DNA from: Geobacteraceae bacterium
GTDB lineage: Bacteria; Desulfobacterota; Desulfuromonadia; Geobacterales; Pseudopelobacteraceae
DNA: 61,502 bases
Assembly: GCA_025355965.1 (NCBI GenBank)
Contig: JANXYR010000048.1
Coordinates: 1-61,502, forward strand
Reading direction: 5' to 3'
Shown here: piece by piece, positions 36,854-44,297 of the stretch
Layout: every line of letters begins with the position of its first letter
Numbering within the stretch: position 1 is the stretch's first letter
The notes under the pieces: generated by a model
The model's input: only the letters and a program-made list of their open reading frames with translations
Told to the model about the DNA's origin: nothing
Databases searched by the model: none
Position numbers and translations under genes: made by a program

Positions 36854-37196
36854 GACGAGGCAAGATCCTTTATATGTAGTGCTATGAATATTAGCTGTTC
36901 AGTACATCTTGAAAACAATCGACTTAACAGGGATGAAAGGGATTAAGGGGATAAAAACTCTAAACAATAAAGACTTAGAGATGTTTTGTTTTAACCCAAA
37001 AAGCATAAAGCTTTTATCTTGTTTTTGATACTATCCCCTGCATCCCTTTTATCCCTGTAAAAATGCCTTGAATTTTAGCAATATGTAGCACAAATCTAAA
37101 AATAATTACACGTGAAATCAGATTTATTCCTAATCGTGACATTTTATAAAAAATCGGCTAGGATGCGCGCGATTGTCAAGGTACAGGGGGTGTGGC
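36854..37196. other. Divergent intergenic region cbiQ / nikR holding a hairpin repeat
   Basis: No gene is visible. Most of the stretch is the inverted-repeat element at 36927-37058. The remainder up to 37196 is AT-rich and holds the nikR promoter region. I looked for a cobalamin riboswitch core and found none. Confidence 0.6.
36927..37058. repeat. Interspersed inverted-repeat element, copy A1
   Basis: Two 27-base arms (36927-36953 and 37032-37058) are inverted copies of ACAGGGATRAAAGGGAT followed by AGGGGATA, with about three mismatches. They enclose about 78 AT-rich bases. A second copy with a shortened right arm is at 39378-39495, so this is a dispersed family. Confidence 0.85.
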
Positions 37197-37613
37197 GTGG
37201 GACAGACGGTAAGATTTGGTATTTCGCTTGATGAAAAGCTGTTACAGAATTTCGATCAGTTGATAGAACAAAAAAGTTATATGAACCGTTCCGAGGCGAT
37301 TCGTGATCTTATTCGTGCGTCACTTGTTGAAGAACGTTGTGGGGCTGAGGATCAGGAGGCGGTTGGCACGGTGACGCTGGTTTATAATCATCACGTAAGG
37401 GACCTTGCCGATAAGCTGACTGACCACCAGCATGCACATCATGATCAAATTATTTCTGCCCTACACGTTCATCTTGATGCACACAACTGCCTGGAAGTAC
37501 TGGTTATTCGCGGCACAGTCCTGCTGGTAAAACAGATAGCTAACGAACTGATCAGCGTCAAAGGGGTCAAACATGGCAAACTTGTTCTGACCACTACAGG
37601 AGAGGATCTTTAA
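37197..37613 (+). CDS. nikR: Nickel-responsive ribbon-helix-helix regulator NikR
   Basis: The 138 residues match the family length. The N-terminal ribbon-helix-helix ([31 protein letters not shown]) binds DNA. The C-terminal ACT-like domain carries the metal ligands in [28 protein letters not shown] and NCLEV. I use GTG 37197 with AGGGGG 6 bases upstream, and a TTG at 37173 would add 8 residues. It is divergent from cbiQO and followed by crcB after 5 bases. Repression of the adjacent cbiQO is a plausible inference. Confidence 0.93.
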   Translation: MGQTVRFGISLDEKLLQNFDQLIEQKSYMNRSEAIRDLIRASLVEERCGAEDQEAVGTVTLVYNHHVRDLADKLTDHQHAHHDQIISALHVHLDAHNCLEVLVIRGTVLLVKQIANELISVKGVKHGKLVLTTTGEDL

Positions 37614-37618
37614 TTAAT

Positions 37619-37996
37619 ATGAAGACAGCTGCGACAATAGCTTTGTTTTGCGCCGGTGGCGGGCTTACCCGTTATTACCTGTCTGGCTGGGTCTATAGTC
37701 TCCTGGGCCGGGCCTTTCCGTACGGGACTTTTGTGGTCAATATTGTCGGAGCCTATATGATCGGGTTGGTTATGGAACTTGGACTGCGTAGCACGCTTAT
37801 TCCCGACACTTTGCGGCTCGGGTTGACGATCGGATTCCTTGGAGGCTTGACGACGTTTTCAACCTTTAGTTACGAGACTTTTTCGCTTTTGGAGGATGGT
37901 CAGTTTCTGGTGGCTTTTGTCAATGTTCTGGGAAGTGTGGCGGTATGCCTCCTGTTCACGTGGCTTGGGATTGTTACGGTGAGAACTCTGGTGTAA
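37619..37996 (+). CDS. crcB: Fluoride channel CrcB/FluC
   Basis: The 125-residue four-helix membrane protein has the family motifs GGLTRYYLSG, PYGTFVVNIVGAYMIG and GFLGGLTTFSTFSYET. It exports fluoride passively as a dual-topology dimer. It lies in the nikR transcript and precedes the DUF190 gene by 14 bases. I see no fluoride riboswitch in front of it, so control here probably differs from the classic case. Confidence 0.95.
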   Translation: MKTAATIALFCAGGGLTRYYLSGWVYSLLGRAFPYGTFVVNIVGAYMIGLVMELGLRSTLIPDTLRLGLTIGFLGGLTTFSTFSYETFSLLEDGQFLVAFVNVLGSVAVCLLFTWLGIVTVRTLV

Positions 37997-38010
37997 GTAA
38001 AGGATACGTT

Positions 38011-38349
38011 ATGACAAAACTGATCGGTGAGCAGGTGTTGATGCGGATATTCATAGGGGAGGGCGACCGCTTTGAGCATAAGCCTCTTTATGAAGCTTTG
38101 GTTGAGTTGCTGCGTAGCGAGGGGTTTGCCGGTGCGACAGTATTGCGCGGAGTCTGCGGCTTTGGAGCCAATCGGGTCTGTCATACACAGAAATTACTCG
38201 ATCTCTCAGCGGATCTTCCGCTTGTGGTTGAGGCCGTTGACAGCCAGGCGAAGATCAACGCCATTTTGCCGCGCATTGACGGTATGATGGCTGGTGGGAT
38301 GATTACGCTGGAAAAAGCGACTGTAATACACTACAGCCCTGCTGAATAG
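38011..38349 (+). CDS. DUF190 family protein
   Basis: The 112-residue protein (EQVLMRIFIGEGDRFEHKPLYEAL; GFAGATVLRGVCGFGANR; LPLVVEAVDSQAKINAILP) belongs to the DUF190 group, small ferredoxin-like/PII-like proteins of unknown ligand. ATG 38011 follows AAAGGA. DUF190 genes often neighbour crcB, which suggests a role linked to fluoride or ion stress. The sequence itself does not show it. Confidence 0.9.
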   Translation: MTKLIGEQVLMRIFIGEGDRFEHKPLYEALVELLRSEGFAGATVLRGVCGFGANRVCHTQKLLDLSADLPLVVEAVDSQAKINAILPRIDGMMAGGMITLEKATVIHYSPAE

Positions 38350-38394
38350 AAATGTTACTTTAACTGCAGTTACTAGATAGAGGTCAAAACAGAG

Positions 38395-39363
38395 ATGCAT
38401 ACTGACGCGAAAATATTTGTCGCAGGGCACCGTGGTATGGTTGGTTCCGCCATAGTGAGAAAACTTGAAGGAGCGGGCTACCGTAATCTGTTGCTCAAAT
38501 CGCGAACGGAACTGGACCTTTGTAACCAGCTGGCGGTCGAAGAGTTTTTTAGCCAGAACCGGCCGGAATACGTTTTTCTTGCAGCGGCTCGCGTGGGCGG
38601 TATTATCGCCAACAGCAACTACAAGGGTGAGTTCATACACGATAACCTGATGATTCAGAACAATATCATTCACAATTCCTGGACAAATGATGTAAAGCGG
38701 CTCTTGTTTCTCGGCAGTACCTGCATCTATCCCAAATTTGCTCCCCAGCCGATGAAGGAGGAACATCTGCTGACCGGCCCTCTTGAACCGACCAATGACG
38801 CCTATGCGATCGCAAAAATAGCAGGGATCTGTCAATGTCGCTCGTATAACCAGCAGTACGGCACCCGGTATCTGTCGGCCATGCCGAATAACCTATATGG
38901 CCCTAACGACAATTTCGATCTTGAAAAATCGCACGTGCTGCCGGCCATGATCCGCAAATTTCATGAAGCAAAGCTTCGCGGCGATTCTTCGGTCACAATC
39001 TGGGGGAGCGGCACGCCGCTGCGCGAATTTCTTCAGGTTGATGATCTTGCCGCCGCCTGCCTGTTTTTGATGAATCTTGAAGATAGCCGCTACCAGGCGC
39101 TGCTGAATGATCCGCTTGCGCCGGCGCTGATAAACGTCGGTTCCGGCCAGGAGATCAATATCCATGATCTGGCGCTGCTGGTGCAGGATGTGGTCGGGTT
39201 TGCGGGCACCCTTGTTTTTGATACGGACAAACCTGACGGGACACCACGGAAACTGGCCGATTCTTCGCGGATTCATGGGCTTGGGTGGCATCATACCGTT
39301 GAACTGCGCGATGGTATTGCTGGGGCGTACAAGTGGTTTCTGGAGAATTACAGTACATTGTAA
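38395..39363 (+). CDS. fcl: GDP-L-fucose synthase / GDP-4-keto-6-deoxymannose epimerase-reductase
   Basis: The 322-residue short-chain dehydrogenase has the NADP site VAGHRGMVGSAIVRKL and the catalytic triad residues in GSTCIYPKFA and the Y-x3-K of NDAYAIAKIAG. Further family blocks are NLYGPNDNFD and FLQVDDLAAACLFLM. It converts GDP-4-keto-6-deoxymannose to GDP-fucose. No GDP-mannose 4,6-dehydratase gene (gmd) is in the window, so the precursor is made elsewhere. It is the first sugar-nucleotide gene of the EPS locus. Confidence 0.94.
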   Translation: MHTDAKIFVAGHRGMVGSAIVRKLEGAGYRNLLLKSRTELDLCNQLAVEEFFSQNRPEYVFLAAARVGGIIANSNYKGEFIHDNLMIQNNIIHNSWTNDVKRLLFLGSTCIYPKFAPQPMKEEHLLTGPLEPTNDAYAIAKIAGICQCRSYNQQYGTRYLSAMPNNLYGPNDNFDLEKSHVLPAMIRKFHEAKLRGDSSVTIWGSGTPLREFLQVDDLAAACLFLMNLEDSRYQALLNDPLAPALINVGSGQEINIHDLALLVQDVVGFAGTLVFDTDKPDGTPRKLADSSRIHGLGWHHTVELRDGIAGAYKWFLENYSTL

Positions 39364-39377
39364 AATTTTCTAATTTA

Positions 39378-39495
39378 ACAGGGATGAAAGGGATGCAGGG
39401 GATAAAGCCAAAAAAACCAAGGTAAAGAATCTTCTGGTTTAATTCAAAAAATCAAGTCTTTACGTTATGAGGATTTTCATCCCCTTCATCCCTGT
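39378..39495. repeat. Interspersed inverted-repeat element, copy A2
   Basis: The left arm (39378-39404) matches the 27-base left arm of copy A1, differing at two positions. The right arm (39478-39495) is inverted but lacks 9 internal bases. It lies between fcl and the winged-helix regulator. Confidence 0.8.
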
Positions 39496-39544
39496 AAAAA
39501 ATGTTTTTAGACTTTAGAAATCAAATATCCCAGCTCCCCTCACC

Positions 39545-39599
39545 GTTCACTATATGAACAATCTACTTGCTTTTCCCCCACTCATCATATTATTGTTCA
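39545..39599. promoter_or_regulatory. Three TGAAC/GTTCA half-sites upstream of the winged-helix regulator
   Basis: GTTCA 39545-39549 and TGAAC 39555-39559 form one inverted pair. TGAACAAT 39555-39562 and ATTGTTCA 39592-39599 form a second pair of 8-bp arms separated by 29 bases and ending just before the start codon. The layout suggests an autoregulatory operator. Confidence 0.45.
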
Positions 39600-39603
39600 A
39601 ATT

Positions 39604-40209
39604 ATGAACGCTTCAGCAGAAAAACCGCTTGATTCATCCCGTTCCCTCCAGCTTCTCTCCGAGATCAGCGGCGAAGAACCGCTTTCGCAGCGCGAACTCT
39701 CTCGCCGTCTCGGCATCGCCGTCGGCCTGGTCAACTCCTATCTTAAAAACCTGGTGTCAAAGGGGTTTGTAAGGGTCAAAAACTTCCCCAGTAACCGTTA
39801 TGCCTATCTTCTTACACCACAAGGTCTTGCCGAAAAAAGCCGTCTCGCCTACCAGCACCTTAGTTATTTCACCAGCCTCTACACCGTAGCGCGGCAGGAT
39901 TATTTGGACCTGTTCCGCCGTCTGGAAAATGCGGGTGTGCGTGAGGTCGTTTTCTGCGGGGTGGATGAGGTGGCTGAGGTTGCGTATCTGTCGTTACAGG
40001 AAACCGGATTGAAGCTGGTTGCGGTTGTGGATGATACGCGGAGTGGAGAGGCTTTCTTCGGAGTACCGGTAGTGTCAATAGCTGAAGGTGTGCTGCTGGA
40101 GCGCGCTATGCTGGTGATAACGTCGCTGAAGCGAAGTGATGAGTTGGCACAGGCGCTTCGTGATCTGGGAGTGGCAGCCGGCAGGGTATTTGTCGCAGTA
40201 AACCAGTAA
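39604..40209 (+). CDS. Winged-helix regulator with C-terminal Rossmann-like domain
   Basis: The 201 residues begin with a MarR-like winged helix (LLSEISGEEPLSQRELSRRL, GLVNSYLKNLVSKGFVRVK, YLLTPQGLAEKSRL). From about residue 110 the sequence looks like a nucleotide-binding fold (VREVVFCGVDEVAEVAYLSLQE, LVAVVDDTRSGEAFFGVPVV), similar to the N-terminal part of PglD-like sugar enzymes or CoA-binding domains. The two-domain layout suggests a regulator responding to a nucleotide sugar. Location inside the EPS locus supports control of glycan synthesis. Confidence 0.75.
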   Translation: MNASAEKPLDSSRSLQLLSEISGEEPLSQRELSRRLGIAVGLVNSYLKNLVSKGFVRVKNFPSNRYAYLLTPQGLAEKSRLAYQHLSYFTSLYTVARQDYLDLFRRLENAGVREVVFCGVDEVAEVAYLSLQETGLKLVAVVDDTRSGEAFFGVPVVSIAEGVLLERAMLVITSLKRSDELAQALRDLGVAAGRVFVAVNQ

Positions 40210-40211
40210 CA

Positions 40212-40312
40212 TTATCTCACACGGAGCCACAAAGGCACCAAGAAGGATTTAATGTTTTCCACAAAAAAAGCTGTTTTTGTTTCCTTCGTGACTTCGTGCC
40301 TTTGTGTGATAA
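40212..40312. repeat. Hairpin repeat unit 1 (empty)
   Basis: Inverted ends 40212-40244 (TTATCTCACACGGAGCCAC, then AAGGCACCAAGAA) and 40285-40312 (its inverse, ending GTGTGATAA) enclose about 40 bases. It is the first of three units in this stretch. Confidence 0.88.
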
Positions 40313-40349
40313 CCGGTTTTGCAGTAGGGCAATAGTCAGATTCAGATTC

Positions 40350-40807
40350 TTATCTCGCACGAAGCCACGAAGGCACCAAGATATGACAGAAAATGAAATC
40401 GGTAAAATTGTTGTTGACTGTGCAGTGCATCTCCATATGGAGCTTGGCCCGGGTCTGCTTGAAAGTGTATATGAGGTGCTGTTTGCACATATGCTGCGGG
40501 AACATGGCTTGAACGTTGAACGGCAGGTTCCGATTCCTATTGAGTTTAAAGGCATACGATTTGACGAAGGATTTAGAGCTGACATAATCGTTGAAAATAA
40601 AGTGATCTTGGAGCTGAAGTCGGTAGAAAATATTAACAAAGTTCATAAAAAGCAGGTTTTAACGTATCTCAAATTAACAGGTCACAAGCTTGGTTATGTA
40701 CTCAATTTTGGGCAAGAATTGATGAAAGACGGAATTTCTCGTGTGCTAAACGGAGATGTTGAATAACCCCAAGAAAAGTATTTTGTTTCCTTTGTGCCTT
40801 TGTGTGA
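40350..40807. mobile_element. Hairpin repeat unit 2 carrying the GxxExxY gene
   Basis: The same inverted ends (40350-40380 and 40783-40807) here enclose a complete gene (40383-40766) instead of a short spacer. The spacers to units 1 and 3 (37 and 38 bases) are nearly identical, making a direct repeat of about 85 bases on both sides. This looks like a small element whose empty relatives are units 1 and 3. Mobility is inferred, not shown. Confidence 0.6.
40383..40766 (+). CDS. GxxExxY family protein, PD-(D/E)XK nuclease-like
   Basis: The 127 residues show the name-giving motif G-L-L-E-S-V-Y in LGPGLLESVYE. The nuclease-like core is D in FRADIIVENK followed by E-L-K in VILELKSVEN. A helix-turn block follows (HKKQVLTYLKLTGHKLGYVLNF). 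ATG 40383 begins 2 bases after the left repeat end, and the gene stops 16 bases before the right repeat region. The longer reading from 40296 would run through the repeat. The function of this family is not established. A catalytic role as nuclease is inferred from the intact core. Confidence 0.85.
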   Translation: MTENEIGKIVVDCAVHLHMELGPGLLESVYEVLFAHMLREHGLNVERQVPIPIEFKGIRFDEGFRADIIVENKVILELKSVENINKVHKKQVLTYLKLTGHKLGYVLNFGQELMKDGISRVLNGDVE

Positions 40808-40845
40808 TAACCGGTTTTTGAAGTAGAGAATAGCCAGATTCAGAT

Positions 40846-40942
40846 TCTTATCTCACACGGAGCCAGGAAGGCACCAAGAAGTACTAAAGCGTATCCAACA
40901 TTTTTGTAGTTATCTTCGTGTCTTCGTGCCTTTGTGTGATAA
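40846..40942. repeat. Hairpin repeat unit 3 (empty)
   Basis: Inverted ends 40846-40878 and about 40915-40942 match unit 1 and enclose about 36 unrelated bases. The 146 bases from here to the flippase gene hold no further feature that I can see. Confidence 0.85.
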
Positions 40943-41088
40943 ACAGTTTGAAGTCGCAATATTTTGGTTGGCAGGCAAAATACAAGATGAAGGATGTTGT
41001 GCGGATGATGGTGGAGGGATAACAGAATGCCGGAATCTACTACTGAAAAATTATTTAAAATTATCTCGGTTCGTTTTCATAGGAATCA

Positions 41089-42459
41089 ATGAATTCACTT
41101 ATTAAAACAATTCTCCGCTTTCTCGGTTTTGACCGTGCGGTAACATTTGGCATTCTTGCTCGGGTGTGGGGCTTGTTCTCCGGCCCAATCACGATGGTTA
41201 TTATTGCTACGGGACTTTCTCAAACCCAGCAGGGGTTTTACTTTACCTTCAGCAGTTTGCTCGCTCTCCAGACTTTTTTTGATCTGGGGCTTATGTTTGT
41301 CATCGGCCAGTTTGCCAGCCACGAGTTCGTCAATCTGTCCTGGGGAAAGAATGGAACTCTTGAAGGTGAACCTGTTGCGCTGAAAAGATTTACCGATCTG
41401 CTCTGCAAGACAACCCTCTGGTTCGGAGTTGCGGCGCTGTTGATGATGATCGTGCTGATTCCGGCAGGCCTCATCTTTTTTGGCCAAAAAGGGAATGTTG
41501 ATTTTCAGTGGCGTCTTCCGTGGATACTGGCGGTTGTCGGCACATCGCTTAACCTTTTTGTCACACCATTCTTCGCAATTATAATGGGAAGCGGAGATGT
41601 AGTTACGGTCAACAAGCGAGATCTCGTTACGGTGATATCAAGTTCAATCCTCTGCTGGGCTGTCATTGGACTTCACGGTGGGCTGTATACAGCATTTACC
41701 GTAAATCTTGGGGGACTGGCAATCTCCTGGGGATACCTGCTTTCAAGAAGGCCGGAATTGTTGAAGCTTGCGTGGCGGGGGTGGTTTGGCGAAGAACGGG
41801 CAATTCGTAAGGCCCCAGGTGGGCTGTCTTGGTGGGGGGAAATCTGGCCAATGCAGTGGCGGATGGCGGTGTCTTCAGGGGCAGCGTATTTTACCTATCA
41901 GTTGTTTAATCCGATTCTCTTCCATTACCAGGGTTCTGTTGTCGCTGGCCAGATGGGCATGACAATGTCAGTGGCAAATGCACTTCTGGCCGGTTCTTTT
42001 ACCGTGATGAGTGCAAAAGCACCGGAATATGGGAAACTGATTGCTGTAAAGGACTGGAAAGGCCTTGACAGCTTGTTTTCGAGGTCGTTGCGACAAACTT
42101 TTATGCTCGTGTCGGGAGGGGCGGTTGTCGGAGTGTTGTTAATTTGGTTACTGCAGGAACATTCCAGGTACGGGATTCGTTTCATACCGGCAATTCAGGC
42201 CGCTATGCTGTTTGGGACGGTTTGCCTTCAAGCAATTTACGGCTCACTTGGCGTATATCTGCGAGCCCACAAAAAGGAACCACTAATGTATTCCTCTGTT
42301 TATTCGTCTGTTATACAAGTGGCAGTAACGTGGTACATGGGTAAAAGGTTTGCGTCATTTGGAGTAACTGCAGGTTATCTGGTGGTGACAGCGTGTTTCA
42401 TGTTCCCTTATGTCTTCATGGTCTGGTCGAGTTGTCGGAAAGAATGGCATAGTCAATGA
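41089..42459 (+). CDS. Wzx-type polysaccharide flippase
   Basis: The 456-residue membrane protein has about 12 hydrophobic segments spread over its full length and the general character of the MOP/PST exporter group (RVWGLFSGPITMVIIATGLSQTQQGFYFTF near the start, in two parts; IPAIQAAMLFGTVCLQAIYG late). Such proteins flip undecaprenyl-linked glycan units across the inner membrane. No Wzy-like polymerase is evident beside it. Assignment rests on topology and locus context, because the family has few fixed motifs. Confidence 0.82.
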   Translation: MNSLIKTILRFLGFDRAVTFGILARVWGLFSGPITMVIIATGLSQTQQGFYFTFSSLLALQTFFDLGLMFVIGQFASHEFVNLSWGKNGTLEGEPVALKRFTDLLCKTTLWFGVAALLMMIVLIPAGLIFFGQKGNVDFQWRLPWILAVVGTSLNLFVTPFFAIIMGSGDVVTVNKRDLVTVISSSILCWAVIGLHGGLYTAFTVNLGGLAISWGYLLSRRPELLKLAWRGWFGEERAIRKAPGGLSWWGEIWPMQWRMAVSSGAAYFTYQLFNPILFHYQGSVVAGQMGMTMSVANALLAGSFTVMSAKAPEYGKLIAVKDWKGLDSLFSRSLRQTFMLVSGGAVVGVLLIWLLQEHSRYGIRFIPAIQAAMLFGTVCLQAIYGSLGVYLRAHKKEPLMYSSVYSSVIQVAVTWYMGKRFASFGVTAGYLVVTACFMFPYVFMVWSSCRKEWHSQ

Positions 42460-42589
42460 TGATGCAAACCCTGATTGTATGGTCCATACTATGATTAGAA
42501 CAGAGTAATGCCTGAAAAATTCGTTTACAAATTGTTTTGGTGATAAATTTCACAAGAATTAATTAATAGAGCTCTGAAAGGTTTAAATT

Positions 42590-43684
42590 ATGTTTAAAAT
42601 ACCAGTTTACCAGCCGTCACTCATTGGCAATGAAAAGAAATATGTGAATGAATGTCTTGATTCCACTTGGATATCTTCCAAAGGGAAGTTCATAGCTGAA
42701 TTCGAAAAAGAATTCGCTAAAAAAACTGATGTGAGATACGCTACAGCCGTATGCAATGGCACAGTAGCCTTGCATCTGGCCTTGGTTGCTCTTGGGATAG
42801 GCCCCGGAGACGAAGTCATTGTGCCGACATTAACCTATATCTCGTCGGCCAATGCCATTACATATACCGGTGCGACACCCGTATTTGTTGACTCTTTAGA
42901 GAGTACGTGGCAGATGGACCCTGATGATGTGAAACGTAAAGTTACGTCAAAGACCCGTGCCATTATGGCTGTTCACCTCTATGGGCACCCATGTGATATG
43001 GACTCCTTGAATGCAATTGCAATTGAACATGGCTTGTTCATGGTCGAAGATTGCGCTGAAGCTTTTGGGACTTATTACAAGGGGAAGCATGTGGGTAGTT
43101 TTAGTGACATAGCTACCTACAGCTTTTTCGGTAATAAGACGATCACTACAGGCGAAGGTGGGATGGTGGTGACTAACGACGAAACCCTTAATGATCGAAC
43201 GTTCCATTTCAAGGGGCAAGGATTGGCCAAGCACCGCCAGTACTGGCACGATGTAATCGGTTACAACTACCGCATGACCAATATCTGCGCGGCTATCGGT
43301 TTGGCCCAACTTGAGCGGGCTGATGATTTGTTGGTAAAGAAACGTCAGATTGCCAAGTGGTATGCCGATGGGCTGGATGGAGTGCCGGTAGTATTACACC
43401 AGGAAGTTGGCGACGTGAAGCATTCATACTGGATGTGCTCTGTCCTGGTGGATGACCCCGGGAAACGTGATCCATTGCGCGATGCACTCTTACATTATGG
43501 GATAGAGACTCGGCCGGTGTTTTACCCCCTCCATACCATGCCGATGTATGCCCAGAAGTACCAGCGGCATCCGGTTGCGGAAGGTATAGGCTGGAGAGGG
43601 ATAAACCTGCCAAGTTGGCCTGAACTTACAATAAGCCAAGTACAAGATGTATGTACAAGTATTAAACATTTCTTGCATGGGTGA
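42590..43684 (+). CDS. DegT/DnrJ/EryC1 sugar aminotransferase, perosamine-synthase-like
   Basis: The 364-residue PLP enzyme has the opening IPVYQPSLIGNEKKYVNECL, the block AVCNGTVALHLALVALGIGPGD, the pocket VEDCAEAFGTYYKGK and the PLP lysine in FFGNKTITTGEGGMV. Proteins of this look aminate 4-keto-6-deoxy sugars. The opening resembles GDP-perosamine synthase (Per/RfbE), whose substrate GDP-4-keto-6-deoxymannose is also that of Fcl upstream. The substrate remains inferred. The acetyltransferase that follows by 4 bases would N-acetylate the product. Confidence 0.85.
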   Translation: MFKIPVYQPSLIGNEKKYVNECLDSTWISSKGKFIAEFEKEFAKKTDVRYATAVCNGTVALHLALVALGIGPGDEVIVPTLTYISSANAITYTGATPVFVDSLESTWQMDPDDVKRKVTSKTRAIMAVHLYGHPCDMDSLNAIAIEHGLFMVEDCAEAFGTYYKGKHVGSFSDIATYSFFGNKTITTGEGGMVVTNDETLNDRTFHFKGQGLAKHRQYWHDVIGYNYRMTNICAAIGLAQLERADDLLVKKRQIAKWYADGLDGVPVVLHQEVGDVKHSYWMCSVLVDDPGKRDPLRDALLHYGIETRPVFYPLHTMPMYAQKYQRHPVAEGIGWRGINLPSWPELTISQVQDVCTSIKHFLHG

Positions 43685-43688
43685 TAGA

Positions 43689-44297
43689 ATGGAATTGAGA
43701 AGAGAGTTAATCATTTTTGGATGTGGTGGTCATAGCAGAAGCATTACCGACGTAATACTACTTAACGAACCTGACACTTTGCTGGTGTATGTTGATGACA
43801 ATGCCAGGGAGAATGAAACCCTGTACGGATTTGAGGTAGTAAAGAGTTTTCCGCTTGCTGATCATCCTTGTTTCGTTGCTATTGGGGAAAATACGAAAAG
43901 AATGGCGAAGATGATCGAACTTGCCAAAGAAAATATCATCTCAATAATCTCAGCAAAAGCCCAAATTGGCTACAGTGCAAAAATAGGTCGGGGCTGTTTC
44001 GTAGGTAATTTTTGTCACGTGGGTCCTGAGGCGTTGATAGGGGAAGGTTCAATTCTTAATACTGCATCGGTCATTGAACATGAGGTGCATGTCGGTGATT
44101 ATTGTCACATAGGCCCAAATGCCACAATTTCTGGAAGGTGTAAAATTGGAAACCTCGTTTTCGTCGGCGTTGGCGCGACAATCAAAGATTATGTTTCAGT
44201 TTGTTCTGATGTGATCATTGGTGCAGGCGCCACTGTAGTAAAAGATATAACTGAATCCGGTGTATATGTTGGCTGTCCTGCCAAAAAAATAAAATGA
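43689..44297 (+). CDS. PglD/NeuD-type sugar O/N-acetyltransferase
   Basis: The 202 residues contain an N-terminal nucleotide-sugar-binding fold (LIIFGCGGHSRSITDVI) and a left-handed beta-helix of hexapeptide repeats (GEGSILNTASVIEHEVHVGD; NATISGRCKIGN; GVGATIKDYVSV). The catalytic His lies in the VIEHEV turn. It acetylates the 4-amino group of UDP- or GDP-aminosugars. ATG 43689 is closest to GGGTGA, and further in-frame ATGs at 43677 and 43647 overlap the preceding gene. It overlaps the next gene by 4 bases. Confidence 0.88.
   Translation: MELRRELIIFGCGGHSRSITDVILLNEPDTLLVYVDDNARENETLYGFEVVKSFPLADHPCFVAIGENTKRMAKMIELAKENIISIISAKAQIGYSAKIGRGCFVGNFCHVGPEALIGEGSILNTASVIEHEVHVGDYCHIGPNATISGRCKIGNLVFVGVGATIKDYVSVCSDVIIGAGATVVKDITESGVYVGCPAKKIK

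Noticed and set aside
37600-37620. Fluoride riboswitch before crcB
   Set aside because: Only 5 bases separate nikR and crcB, and no pseudoknot pattern fits upstream.
40212-40942. CRISPR array
   Set aside because: Three units only, each an inverted hairpin and not direct repeats with distinct spacers. The two spacers are almost identical, opposite to CRISPR.
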